Counted from the first letter of the stretch, positions 1 to 8,238 are shown. The stretch: DNA of 64,000 bases from Halomicrococcus gelatinilyticus (GCA_024227995.1 CP100465.1:62001-126000); one strand, 5' to 3'. Numbers and translations are program-made. The notes: generated from the letters alone by a model not told the origin.

Positions 1-484
1 CGAGGTCGAGCAGTGCGGTGGGGTCGTCGAGCGCGCGGAGGACGTCGTGGTACTCGGGGTGGTCGTCGCCGAACTGGTCGACGAACTCGCGGAAGAGCGC
101 CTCCTCGACGAGTTCGTTCTCGACGAGGCGGGTGGAGCCGGTGATGCGGTCGTCGATGCCGAGGTGGGTGGGGGCGTCGTGGCCGTGTTCCTGGAGGACG
201 TCGTGGCAGAGCGAGTGGAACGTCTGGATGGGGGCGTCGGCGAGTTCGCGCATGCCGTAGTCGCAGTGGCCGACGATGCGCTCTCTCATCTCGGCGGCGG
301 CGTTGTTGGTGAAGGTGACGAGCAGGACGTCATCGGGGTCGACGGCGTCCTGTTCGACGATGGCGGCGTAGCGTCGGGTGACGGTGAACGTCTTGCCGGT
401 GCCGGCGCCGGCGTCGACGACGTAGATGCCGTCGGTGCTGTCGATGAGTCGGCGTTGCTGGTCGTTGGGTTCGGGGTCGGTCAT
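1..484 (-). CDS. UvrD/REP-type DNA helicase, N-terminal part (runs off the window)
   Basis: The start codon is at 484 and the gene continues beyond base 1, so only about 160 N-terminal residues are visible. The protein opens MTDPEPNDQQRRLIDS, a Q-motif-like start, followed by a superfamily-1 Walker A (DAGAGTGKTFTV, about residues 24-35) and motif Ia-like VTFTNNAAAEMRERI. These identify a UvrD/Rep/AddA-type ATP-dependent helicase. Its ATG overlaps the stop of the upstream nuclease gene by four bases (ATGA), so the two are probably translationally coupled. A RecB/AddA-like helicase paired with a RecB-fold nuclease suggests DNA end processing or double-strand break repair. That role is inferred; the helicase C-terminal half cannot be checked here. 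Confidence 0.9.
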   Translation of the reverse strand, partial: MTDPEPNDQQRRLIDSTDGIYVVDAGAGTGKTFTVTRRYAAIVEQDAVDPDDVLLVTFTNNAAAEMRERIVGHCDYGMRELADAPIQTFHSLCHDVLQEHGHDAPTHLGIDDRITGSTRLVENELVEEALFREFVDQFGDDHPEYHDVLRALDDPTALLDL

Positions 485-3066
485 CGTTCGCCCTCCAGGA
501 GCAGGTCGCGGTTGTCCACGTAGCGGTAGTTCGGCTCGCCGGCGACCCCCTCGATGGGGAACGGTTCCTCGCCGGCGCGGCGGCGGTTCAGCTCGTCGAT
601 GCGCTCGTCGACGAACTGCTCGAACGCGTCGAGGTCGTCGGCGAAGTAGTTGCGGCTACGGGTGCGTACCAGCTCGCGCATCGCCTGCTCGCAGCCCTGC
701 GTGACGTACTTGTAGTCGCCGACGCGCTCCTTCATGCGGTCGACGAACACCTGCCCGAACTCGGAGGCGATGAGTTCGTCGCTGTCGGTCGTCGCGGGGA
801 GGGGCGCGCGGTCGAAGACGGCGGCGTAGTCGTCGTACTCGACCTGCGAGAGCGTCTTCTGGCACTTCTTCGCGCCGTCGTCGCGCAACCGCTCGAACAG
901 CGTCTCGGACTCGGCGTACTCGGCGAACGGTTCGGGGTAGTACGTGACGGTCGTCGTCGTGTCGTCGAGGTCGGCGTCGCCGGCGACGGCGTCGTCCAGC
1001 GTCTCGAGGAAGTGGAAGAACGTGAACTCCAGTCGCCGGTCGGGGTACTGCGAGCGCCAGTGGGCGAGGTAGAGCAGAGCTTGAAAATTCGGCGAGTCGC
1101 TCGGCGGGTCGACGGCGGACTCCTTGACGATAGTACTGGCGCGCTTGCGACTGCCGCTCTTGTGGTCGACCATCCGGGTGGGTGCGTGCACGAGGTCGAT
1201 CTTGCCCTTCACGCCGAGGGCGTCGTTCTCGAACCAACGCTCGGTGTGCGGGGCGTCGACCGGGCGGTCGAAGTACTCCGCGATGGCGTTGGACCCCCAG
1301 CCACTGGTCGGCGTGAGGAACGCGTCGCCGTCGGGCGGGTTCGCGTCGAGATAGGACGCGATGGTCTCCAGGCCGACGCGGTACTTCGTGCGCCGGGTTG
1401 TCTGGTCGACCGAGCGCACGAATGGCCGCGTCTCGTCGAGCATGAACTCGACGACCTCGTCGATGGCGTCGTCGCCGATTGCGTCGGGATGGGTGGCGTA
1501 GAACTCGGCGAAGTCGTGGAAGAGGTTCCCCTCCGTGAAGTAGTCCTTGTCGGGGCTGTCGACGAGGCGGCTGAAGAAGTAGTCGCGCGGGCAGTTGACG
1601 TACGTGCTCAGACTCGACTGGCTGACGGTCTCGACCGCGGTGGTCGTGGCGTCGACGGGTTCGGTGTCGAAGCCGTCGCCGCGCTGGTCGAAGGTTCGCG
1701 TGTGGTCGATGGCGTCGAGGTCGCTGAAGCGTTCGAACGCCTCGTCCAGCAGTTCCTCGAAGTAGAGACAGGGCGTGACCGGCGACCCGCCTCTGGCGTC
1801 CTGGACGAGGTAGTACTGCTCGGCCCCGCTCTGCAGGAGGAGCTGGAACTGCTGGACGTTGCGCGTGTACTGTGCGTCCTGGTCGACCCACGGTCGCTGC
1901 GGCGGCGAGTGGGTCCAGCTCTCGTCGAGGCCGAGGTAGAAGACGACCGGGCGGTCGACGTACGCGGCAGACTTCGCGTCGGCGAGCAGGACGCCCTCGT
2001 TCTCGCGGTCGACCGGTACCTCGTACGTCTGGAGGTAGAACTCGAGGTCGTCGACCGCCTCCTGCGTGACTGGTTCGTCGAGCAGTCCGAGCGCGTCCAG
2101 TTCCTCGCGGAATTCGTCGAGCGTGCAGTCAGCTTCGCGTTCGAACGCGGCGAGTGCGTCGCCGAACGTGCGCTGCTCGACGTCGGTGGCGAAGTCGACC
2201 ACCCAGTCGACGGCGGAGGCGTCCACGTCGTACAGTCGCTTCTCGTCGTGTTCCACGTCGACCGAAACGTCGAGCGCGGTCAGTAGCGGTCGCACCTCGC
2301 CGACGCGCGTGTCCGTACCGCCGTGGGCGGTCCTGAGCAACTGGACGAACGAGCGGCGGTCGGGGTGGTCGGCGAATCCCGGGCCGCCGTAGAAGGGGAG
2401 GTCTGCTGCTTCCAGGGCAGACCGGACGAGCGACGCGTATTCGCTGGCGCGGTCCTGGACGATGGCGACGTCATCGGCGTTCTCGGTCGTGATGGCGTCG
2501 ACGACCGTGTCGACGATGGCGGCCGTCGAGTCGTAGACGTGGAACGGTGGACGGTCGAAGGCGTCGTCGGCAAACGGACTGCAGGTGTCGTACTCGTCGG
2601 GGAGGATGGAGCGTTCGAGTTCCGTGAACTGGTCGTACCCGACGACGGCGACGTCGCGGTCGGCGTCGATGCGGTACTCGGCGAGACGCTTCGACGTCGT
2701 GTCGAGCCCCTTCACGTGCTCGACGGCCTGCCGCGTGGCCTCGTCGACGTAGGCGTCGTGGTCGAGTATCGCGTCGACCGCACCCGTGTACTCCCAGCAC
2801 CCGAGGACGTTGCCGGTCGCGTGAGAGATCTGCTTCCAGTCGAGGTCGGTCTGGTCGACGAGTTCGCGGAAGGCCCGGCGGTCCTCCGTGCGTTCGCGAC
2901 GCCCGGCGGCGAGCCGGCGAGGCGTGATGGCGAACGGACCGAGATGTGGCCGGTCGAGTCGGCGGTTCAGCGCGCTGGCGAGCGGTGCGTCGGGGACGAC
3001 GACGAGGTCGTAGTCGGCCACCTCGTCGTAGAGTCGGTCGAGTGATTTCGCCCGCTGCAGTGACAC
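481..3066 (-). CDS. PD-(D/E)XK nuclease family protein (AddB/RecB-like partner of the helicase)
   Basis: 861 residues, acidic. The C-terminal third holds a RecB/Cas4-type nuclease core: GKIDLVHAPTRMVDHKSGSRK at about residues 615-635 carries the Asp and the D-H-K pattern of the PD-(D/E)XK fold. Ahead of it VNCPRDYFFSRL resembles the first cysteine segment of AddB/Cas4 nucleases. Further cysteines (KKCQKT, QGCEQAM) follow, but I do not see the clear three-cysteine cluster of canonical AddB Fe-S nucleases, so cluster binding is uncertain. The N-terminal half looks like a degenerate helicase-like domain without a Walker A. The gene overlaps the helicase start by four bases. A TATA-like AATAAAA lies about 25-31 bp upstream, supporting a leaderless start at 3066. 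Confidence 0.85.
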   Translation of the reverse strand: MSLQRAKSLDRLYDEVADYDLVVVPDAPLASALNRRLDRPHLGPFAITPRRLAAGRRERTEDRRAFRELVDQTDLDWKQISHATGNVLGCWEYTGAVDAILDHDAYVDEATRQAVEHVKGLDTTSKRLAEYRIDADRDVAVVGYDQFTELERSILPDEYDTCSPFADDAFDRPPFHVYDSTAAIVDTVVDAITTENADDVAIVQDRASEYASLVRSALEAADLPFYGGPGFADHPDRRSFVQLLRTAHGGTDTRVGEVRPLLTALDVSVDVEHDEKRLYDVDASAVDWVVDFATDVEQRTFGDALAAFEREADCTLDEFREELDALGLLDEPVTQEAVDDLEFYLQTYEVPVDRENEGVLLADAKSAAYVDRPVVFYLGLDESWTHSPPQRPWVDQDAQYTRNVQQFQLLLQSGAEQYYLVQDARGGSPVTPCLYFEELLDEAFERFSDLDAIDHTRTFDQRGDGFDTEPVDATTTAVETVSQSSLSTYVNCPRDYFFSRLVDSPDKDYFTEGNLFHDFAEFYATHPDAIGDDAIDEVVEFMLDETRPFVRSVDQTTRRTKYRVGLETIASYLDANPPDGDAFLTPTSGWGSNAIAEYFDRPVDAPHTERWFENDALGVKGKIDLVHAPTRMVDHKSGSRKRASTIVKESAVDPPSDSPNFQALLYLAHWRSQYPDRRLEFTFFHFLETLDDAVAGDADLDDTTTTVTYYPEPFAEYAESETLFERLRDDGAKKCQKTLSQVEYDDYAAVFDRAPLPATTDSDELIASEFGQVFVDRMKERVGDYKYVTQGCEQAMRELVRTRSRNYFADDLDAFEQFVDERIDELNRRRAGEEPFPIEGVAGEPNYRYVDNRDLLLEGER

Positions 3067-3090
3067 GTCAAGAACCGCAGAGCAGTGGCT

Positions 3091-3097
3091 AATAAAA
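3091..3097 (-). promoter_or_regulatory. TATA-like element of the nuclease-helicase operon
   Basis: On the minus strand this reads TTTTATT. It is centred about 28 bp upstream of the ATG at 3066, the spacing expected for a leaderless haloarchaeal transcript. It stands out in a G/C-rich surrounding. Confidence 0.5.
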
Positions 3098-3553
3098 CTT
3101 CGTAGCTCTGTGGGGAATCGACGGGCGATTCCGGTTGTTCCGATTCGATCGCGCCACCATACTGGCGATTACTGATAAGCTGAACTCCGGGTTTGTGATA
3201 GGGTGTAAGTAGTAACGTAAAGGGTTCCTTTAGCTTGCAAACGGACTCGAACGGTTACTCGACGGACGGGATACGGATTACGGTCGATATTCCGCTTCAA
3301 GACGGTCGTCTATTCCAGAGTGAAGCGACAAACGCCATCCACCTCTCTTCGACGCAACACCACGACGAATCGTTCTCGGTGACTGACGTCGACGAGGCAG
3401 CCGACTCGTCACCCCAACTCGGTGGTCTCGCGAAACTACCCATCACCGGTAGATGGTCCTGTATATCACTTTCTCCGCCGTCTTCAGCACGACGTCTGTG
3501 ACAGCAGCTTGGTAACTTGGTGACGGCACGTCGTATCGGTGGTCCGACTCTTG
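3098..3553. other. Gene-free stretch, no supported gene
   Basis: Base composition is more mixed than in the flanking genes. A TTG-started frame at 3235-3501 and minus-strand frames exist, but none has a convincing start, haloarchaeal codon bias or recognisable motif. I see no RNA gene or repeat here. It may be decayed sequence at the edge of the patchy 3.5-9.6 kb region. Confidence 0.4.
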
Positions 3554-3913
3554 TCAGGCAGAAGGGGAGGAATACGGTTGGTCGGAGAGCATCTCGGCGA
3601 GTTCGTCCAGTAGCGTCGCGGCCGAATCGTGGCCGAGGTATCGGACGCGCTGAGTACGAGTATCGTGTTCGACCCACCCGTTCGATTCGAGCTTCGGGAG
3701 GTGGTTGTGCGCCAGTCCCAGAACGACCTGTTCTCGGGTCGTCTCGGGGACGCGACGAGCAACCTGGGTGGCCAGGTCCTCCAGCGTTGTCGTATTCTGG
3801 GAGTCGGCGGTCTCGAAATAGCGGATGACCTCCCGACGGAGGTGGTGACTCAACGTATCCAGCACTCTGTCCGTCTTCAGGGCCTCGTCCGGATCTCGCC
3901 CTTTCTGTGCCAT
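3554..3913 (-). CDS. Winged-helix DNA-binding protein (DUF7344-like)
   Basis: 119 residues from an ATG at 3913 (MAQKGRDPDEALKTDRVLDT). A TTG five codons upstream is the alternative start. The pattern LDTLSHHLRREVIRYFETAD, then LEDLATQVA and HNHLPKLESNGWVEHD, is the HTH and wing arrangement common in small haloarchaeal regulators of the DUF7344 type. The segment RVRYLGHDSAATLLDELAEML probably forms a helix at the C-terminus. A TTTATTAA stretch near 3940-3948 (minus sense) is about 30 bp upstream of the start. It stands alone and its target is unknown; the divergent neighbour is vapB, 260 bp away. Confidence 0.75.
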   Translation of the reverse strand: MAQKGRDPDEALKTDRVLDTLSHHLRREVIRYFETADSQNTTTLEDLATQVARRVPETTREQVVLGLAHNHLPKLESNGWVEHDTRTQRVRYLGHDSAATLLDELAEMLSDQPYSSPSA

Positions 3914-4174
3914 GTTACCAAAGACCAATGCGATGCAGGGTTAATAAAGTTGTTACCGAACCTTCAAGATCGCCTGTAGCAATGGAGACCGATCTGCTGA
4001 ACACTTCCTCCGGGTCAGCTGAGGCCGTTCGCTCAGTCAGTGCTGAACCCACTGCGCGTCTCGGTCACATGACCTCCTCGGCGGTACGGCCAGACCCTCG
4101 AAAGAGCACTGGCTGACAACTGCTGGTTGTTCGCTACCGTGTCGATACCTCTACACACACTACTGTGTATCGAG

Positions 4175-4534
4175 ATGGCGACGAAAACCATCGCCCTCGA
4201 TGAGGGGGCCTACGAACGTCTCGAGGCTCACACGCGGGAGGGCGAGTCGTCCTCGGAGGTCGTCGAGCGGATTGCAGGCGAACGGTCGTGGACGGAGGTG
4301 GCTGGTATTCTTTCTGACGAAGAAGCCGAGCAGCTCGACGCGATCATCGAGGAGGGACGGGAACGCTCACGGAATCGGCGGGAGCGCCTCGATTCGGACT
4401 TACGGAGTGAGGATGATCGAAGATACGTCGTTCAGCATCGATATCTTGCACGGCGACCCTGCCGCACTCGCGCGCCTCGACCGTACCGAGAAGGAGAGCC
4501 GTCCCGAAAAAGTCGCCTCGGTTACCGTTCTTGA
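4175..4534 (+). CDS. vapB: VapB-type antitoxin with abnormal C-terminal extension
   Basis: From the ATG at 4175 the protein begins MATKTIALDEGAYERLEAHT, the ribbon-helix-helix start of archaeal VapB antitoxins, followed by GESSSEVVERIAGERSW and a charged C-terminal helix (EEGRERSRNRRERLDSDL). Normal family members stop about where vapC begins. Here no stop occurs in frame at that point, and the frame runs about 40 codons into vapC as arginine-rich sequence unlike the family. A one-base indel shortly before 4413 would explain this. The first 80 residues look functional; the tail probably is not native. The adjacent toxin gene is split by an insertion, so the antitoxin may be an orphan. Confidence 0.7.
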   Translation: MATKTIALDEGAYERLEAHTREGESSSEVVERIAGERSWTEVAGILSDEEAEQLDAIIEEGRERSRNRRERLDSDLRSEDDRRYVVQHRYLARRPCRTRAPRPYREGEPSRKSRLGYRS

Positions 4535-4669
4535 ACTGTCCGAGGCTGTCCCACAGTTAGATGTTCCCCAGGAACGCCAGCAGCGAATCTTCGACGTGCT
4601 CGACACCCGTCACGCTGTTGTCGCCGACGAGACCGTGGTGCGGAAGGCGGGGAAGATTTCGGGGGAACT

Positions 4670-5037
4670 GGCTCTGTTGAAATCCTCAGCAGATGATATA
4701 TTCTGACCCGGCCACGGTCAATACAGACGACTCATCTATCGTAGGATTTAGTTAACCCAAGTGCTGCCTCTAGGTGAATGTCTCTCCAAAAAGCGATTCT
4801 CATCGAGGTGTTTGCGGTACTTCTGACTGTACACCGAGGAGTTGCGACGCTTTCTCCCGATATGTATGCCTCACCCGGTTCAATCCATTTCGGACTCCTC
4901 GTTGGTCTTCTCGGCCTCGTATACGGTCTCGCGGGAGACGCAATTGGGAATTCGCCCCAGAGCGAGTAATTCGCAGTTCTCATCGACCGGCTTTTTCACA
5001 CGGTCTTATATCTGAACAATAGGATTTCAACAGAGCC
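4670..5037. mobile_element. MITE-like insertion, 368 bp, 17-bp perfect terminal inverted repeats
   Basis: The left end GGCTCTGTTGAAATCCT (4670-4686) is the exact reverse complement of the right end (5021-5037). Flanking octamers GGGGAACT (4662-4669) and GGAGAACT (5038-5045) match at 7 of 8 bases, as expected for an 8-bp target duplication with one later change. The element is far too short for a transposase. Ends starting GGC-x-CTGTT and 8-bp duplications are typical of IS6-family elements, several of which occur in haloarchaea, so it was probably mobilised by such a transposase elsewhere in the genome. It sits inside vapC and contains one small open frame (4778-4969). No second copy was noticed in this window. 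Confidence 0.88.
4778..4969 (+). CDS. 63-residue hydrophobic protein inside the MITE
   Basis: ATG at 4778 is preceded by TAGGTGA, a plausible Shine-Dalgarno match, and the frame closes at 4969 before the right inverted repeat. Two hydrophobic stretches are visible: about residues 6-18 (AILIEVFAVLLTV) and 38-54 (HFGLLVGLLGLVYGLAG), separated by a polar loop. The protein could be a small membrane protein carried as cargo, or a chance frame in a non-coding element. No family is recognised. The acidic, G/C-biased codon pattern of the host is weaker here than in neighbouring genes. Confidence 0.45.
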   Translation: MSLQKAILIEVFAVLLTVHRGVATLSPDMYASPGSIHFGLLVGLLGLVYGLAGDAIGNSPQSE

Positions 5038-5202
5038 GGAGAACTCCTCTCTCTGGGTGAAGAGATCGACCGAGAGGACTGTCTCATCGCGGCGACCGCA
5101 TTGCTCAACGACGAACCGGTCGTCACCCCCAACAGCGATCGCTTCGAGCGAGGTGAGTACCTGGTCAGCCACCGACAGTCGGCGTGGAGCCGGGCCTGAC
5201 CC

Positions 5203-5634
5203 TCACCGCGGTTCGAAGACGTGGACCGGCCAGTCGGTCTCGTAGTCGAGTGCGACCTCTCGCTCAGCGGTCGTCGGCTCGCGCACCGTGAGTTCGACCG
5301 GGTCACCGATGGCGACGTCGGCGTAGTCGGCGGTCACGCGCCCAAGGAGACGGCCACCGTCAACGAGTTCCACGACTGCGACCGTGTAGGGCGCGTCCGC
5401 AGCGAACGCCGGCGGCGGCGTGTGGACCGCTGTGTACGAGAAGACCTGGCCCTCTCGGGACTGCGGTTCGACGTCGACGGCGCGACTGCCGCAGGCGTAG
5501 CAGGCCGGCCGCGGCGGCAACAGTACCTGTCCACAGTCCGCACAGACCCCACCCAGGAGTTCGCCGTCCGCGAGGGCGTCGAAGAAGCCCGGCAGCGTCC
5601 GCGGGTCGGCCGCATCGAGGTCGCTGTCAGTCAT
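5203..5634 (-). CDS. DUF35-type Zn-ribbon/OB-fold protein, thiolase partner
   Basis: 143 residues. An N-terminal helical segment (LPGFFDALADGELLGGVC) leads into a rubredoxin-like zinc ribbon with cysteines at GVCADCGQVLLPPRPACYACG (C-x2-C and C-x2-C), followed by an OB-fold (VFSYTAVHTPPPAF through LTVREP). This is the standard DUF35 architecture. In archaea such proteins associate with thiolases and can bridge thiolase and HMG-CoA synthase in acyl transfer. Its ATG overlaps the stop of the upstream thiolase gene by four bases, which supports a thiolase-DUF35 complex. No HMG-CoA synthase gene is adjacent, so the acyl substrate is unknown. Confidence 0.92.
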   Translation of the reverse strand: MTDSDLDAADPRTLPGFFDALADGELLGGVCADCGQVLLPPRPACYACGSRAVDVEPQSREGQVFSYTAVHTPPPAFAADAPYTVAVVELVDGGRLLGRVTADYADVAIGDPVELTVREPTTAEREVALDYETDWPVHVFEPR

Positions 5635-6800
5635 CGTGCCTCCGCCGTCGTGAGCACGTGGCCGACGGTGACGGCGTCCGCGACGCCCCCTTCGTTGAGC
5701 AAGAGGGCCGTCTCGGCTCCTTCGACCGCTCGGTCGCCTGCGGTCCCCGTGAGCTGTTCGTAGGCTTCGAGCGCTTGCAAGAGCCCGGTCGCGCCGATGG
5801 GGTGGCCGCGGGCCTTCAGTCCGCCGCTCGGACTCAACTGCACGTCCGTCCAGCCCTCCGCCCGCTCCGCTGACGCCTGGTAGCTCTGATAGCCCGTTCC
5901 CGCGGGGGCGAAGCCGGCGGCTTCAGCGAGCAGCGCCTCGCAGACGGTGAAGGCGTCGTGGACCTCCGCGACGTCGACGGCCGCGGCGTCGATGCCCGCT
6001 TCCTCGTAGGCCGTCTCGGCGGCGATGCGAGCGCCCGCGATGTCGGTCATGTCACGCTCGGCGACCGCGATGTTGTTCGCGGAGGCCCCGCTGCCCGCGA
6101 CGCGCACCTGCGGGCGGCCGAGGTCGGCCGCCAGCTCGGCGGTCGTCACGAGGACGGCCGCGGCGCCGTCCCCGACCGGCGCACAGTCGTAGAGCTTCAG
6201 CGGCGGGGCGATGGGGTCGGATTCCAGGACCGTCGCCACGTCGATCTCCTTCGGAAACTGCGCCCGGGGGTTGCGAGCGGCGTTGGCGTGGTTCTTCACC
6301 GCGATCTCGGCGAGGTCGCGTTCGGTGGCGTCCGTCTCGTGGAGGTAGCGATTGGCGAGCAGTGCGTACTGGCTGGGCGCGGTGACGCCGGAGCGCTGCT
6401 CGATGGCACGGTCGAACGCCGCCGACAGCGCGTCCGTCGCGCCGCTGGTGCCCGCTGAGGTCATCTTCTCGACGCCGCACGCGAGCACGGCCTCGTGTTC
6501 TCCGTTGCGGACGTCCTTGACCGCGTGGCGCAACGCGAGCGCGCCCGCGGCGGCACACCCCTCGACCCGCTCGGCGGGGACGTGACGGAGGCCGGCCCAC
6601 TCGGCCAGAAGCGTCCCGTACATGATCTGGTGTTCGTAGCTCTCCGACTGGTTGCCGACGTACACCGCCTCGACGACGTCGGCAGGGTCGGGCAGTTCGT
6701 CGAACGCTTCCGCGAGGGCGACCGAGAACAGGTCGCGGCCCGGGAGGTCCGTGCGGCCGAGCGGCGAGGCACCGACCGACGCGATGACTGGTTCTGGCAT
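5631..6800 (-). CDS. Thiolase family protein (acetyl-CoA C-acyltransferase-like)
   Basis: 389 residues, the usual length of archaeal/SCP2-type thiolases. The nucleophile cysteine is in VEGCAAAGALALRHAV (about residue 81), and the catalytic histidines lie in EVHDAFTVCEAL and ARGHPIGATGL. The C-terminal CxG motif of bacterial degradative thiolases is replaced by LLNEGGV, as in the archaeal and SCP2-like branch. It catalyses reversible Claisen condensation or thiolysis of acyl-CoAs, and could act in beta-oxidation or biosynthesis. It is coupled to the DUF35 gene by a four-base overlap. The ATG at 6800 fits the family N-terminus (VIASVGASPLGRTD). Confidence 0.92.
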   Translation of the reverse strand: MPEPVIASVGASPLGRTDLPGRDLFSVALAEAFDELPDPADVVEAVYVGNQSESYEHQIMYGTLLAEWAGLRHVPAERVEGCAAAGALALRHAVKDVRNGEHEAVLACGVEKMTSAGTSGATDALSAAFDRAIEQRSGVTAPSQYALLANRYLHETDATERDLAEIAVKNHANAARNPRAQFPKEIDVATVLESDPIAPPLKLYDCAPVGDGAAAVLVTTAELAADLGRPQVRVAGSGASANNIAVAERDMTDIAGARIAAETAYEEAGIDAAAVDVAEVHDAFTVCEALLAEAAGFAPAGTGYQSYQASAERAEGWTDVQLSPSGGLKARGHPIGATGLLQALEAYEQLTGTAGDRAVEGAETALLLNEGGVADAVTVGHVLTTAEAR

Positions 6801-6996
6801 GCGTACCTATCCGGTCTCGACGGCCATTGTTAGCTGTTCGCATTATCTAGCTGGCTGAAATATATGGCCATAGAACCACTTCACCGTCATCGCAGTATCT
6901 CCACGTCGACATCTCCACATCGACAGCCAGGCGGGACCCCTCGCGACGGTGCGTCGCGGCCGATAAGACTATTTTCACGGTCCGACAAGCAGCAAT

Positions 6997-8238
6997 GTGG
7001 TGGACACCAGACTGGCCGACGCCGATTTCCCCGCCGAGGGTTCGGCGTGGCGGGTCATCACCATCGCGACCGGATGGCTGCTGCTCCTGTTCGTCGGTGC
7101 CTACCTGATCACGCCAGCCAGTGTCCTCCCGCTGGTGATGGCCGACCTCGGCATCACCGAAGCCACGGCTGCCGCACTCGTCTCCATGCCGCAGGTCGCC
7201 GCGACGGTGATCGGTATCCCCGTCGGAATCTATCTGGACCGCGTCGAGACCCGTGCTGCTGTCCCGGTTGCGGCGGCCGTCCTCCTCGCCGGTAGCACGG
7301 GTGACTGGATGGCTGCGAGCGGGGGCAGCGTCTCGCTGCTCATCGCCTCGCGATTACTCGCGGGCGTCGGGATGTTCGTTCTGTGGGTGGTCAGTATCAA
7401 CGTCGCCTCGAGCACGTTTCCACCGACCAGGCGGGCGACGGCGACGTCGGTGATCATCTCCGGCTATCCGGCGGGATACGCGCTCGGACAACTGGGTGCG
7501 CCGCGCGTCGCCGCGGTCGTGGGCTGGCCAGGGGTGTTTCCGGTCTTCGGCGTCGCAGTGCTGGTGACGTCGATCGCGTTCTACGTTGCTGTCGGGCGCG
7601 TGTCGCGGTTTCACGCGTCGACGGAACCGATGACGCTGACAGGGTTCAAGAGGGTGTTGCGGAACCGGAACGTGTGGTCGGTCGTCGTCGTCACGATATT
7701 CGGCTACTCGCTGTACATGGTGTTCAATTCGTGGATGCCGACGTACATCACCCAGCGGTTCGGCGTCTCGCTGGCAGAGAGCGGCACGTTCGTCGCGCTG
7801 TTTCCCGCGGTCGGGATTCTCGCCCGGCCGACGGGGGGCTGGCTCTCGGACACGGTGTTGGCCCGTCGACGACGGCCCGTCTTCGGCGCCTCGTTCGTCG
7901 GCGCAACCGTACTGGCGGTCGTCATGTTCTACAGCACGACGATGACGGTGCTGGTCGCGATGCTCGTCCTCGCAGGCGTGTTCATCCAGCTCCAGATCGG
8001 GCTCATGTACCAGTCGATCCAGGAGTTCGTCGACCCGAGTGCTGCCGGCACGGCCGTTTCGCTCGCGAGCGTGGCTGGGTGGCTGGGGTCGTTCGTCGCG
8101 CCTGTCATGGTCGGAGAACTGGTCGCCACCGCTGGAACCTACGCCGTCCTGTTCGTGCTCGCAGTCGGCCTCGGTGTGACGGGAGCACTCATCGTCTGGC
8201 AGATGGCCGAGTCGGGCGAGTCTACTGCGCCAGCCTGA
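6997..8238 (+). CDS. Major facilitator superfamily transporter
   Basis: 413 residues with about 12 hydrophobic segments. The loop between TM2 and TM3 has GIYLDRVETRAAV, a form of the MFS signature, and the second half repeats it (GGWLSDTVLARRRRPV), both typical of MFS antiporters. The overall pattern (PASVLPLVMADLGITEATAA near the start, PTYITQRFGVSLAESG in the middle) resembles CynX/NarK-like or uncharacterised archaeal MFS carriers. Substrate cannot be assigned. The start is a GTG at 6997 or 7000; no in-frame ATG is available. It is divergent from the thiolase pair with about 200 bp between and has no evident operon partner. Confidence 0.88.
   Translation: MVDTRLADADFPAEGSAWRVITIATGWLLLLFVGAYLITPASVLPLVMADLGITEATAAALVSMPQVAATVIGIPVGIYLDRVETRAAVPVAAAVLLAGSTGDWMAASGGSVSLLIASRLLAGVGMFVLWVVSINVASSTFPPTRRATATSVIISGYPAGYALGQLGAPRVAAVVGWPGVFPVFGVAVLVTSIAFYVAVGRVSRFHASTEPMTLTGFKRVLRNRNVWSVVVVTIFGYSLYMVFNSWMPTYITQRFGVSLAESGTFVALFPAVGILARPTGGWLSDTVLARRRRPVFGASFVGATVLAVVMFYSTTMTVLVAMLVLAGVFIQLQIGLMYQSIQEFVDPSAAGTAVSLASVAGWLGSFVAPVMVGELVATAGTYAVLFVLAVGLGVTGALIVWQMAESGESTAPA

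Larger units (their letters stand above)
4413..5199 (+). pseudogene. vapC: VapC PIN-domain toxin, split by a 368-bp insertion
   Basis: The 5' part (4413 to about 4669) encodes MIEDTSFSIDILHGDPAAL through RKAGKISGEL, with the first PIN acidic residue at MIEDTSF and Glu in VLELSEA. The 3' part (5038-5199) encodes GELLSLGEEIDREDCLIAA, then TALLNDEPVVTPNSDRF, which carries the remaining PIN acidic residues (IDREDCLIAAT, NSDRF). Removing 4670-5037 together with one copy of the 8-bp flanking repeat joins the halves in frame (ISGEL-LSLGEEIDRED) and restores a complete PIN domain. In its present state the 5' part reads into the insert and stops at 4706, about 97 residues, so it should be catalytically dead. 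VapC proteins of this family are RNases; here toxicity is presumably lost. Confidence 0.85.

Noticed and set aside
1012..2286. Long plus-strand open frame (424 aa) opposite the nuclease gene
   Set aside because: It is a GC-rich antisense shadow. Its composition (Val/Arg/Glu/Asp-rich, no motifs) and the clear nuclease on the other strand rule it out. The same reasoning applies to 9659-10876 and 42470-44587.
3235..3501. 88-aa frame with TTG start
   Set aside because: No ATG or GTG start, no homologous motif, and a basic, serine-rich C-terminus unlike haloarchaeal proteins.
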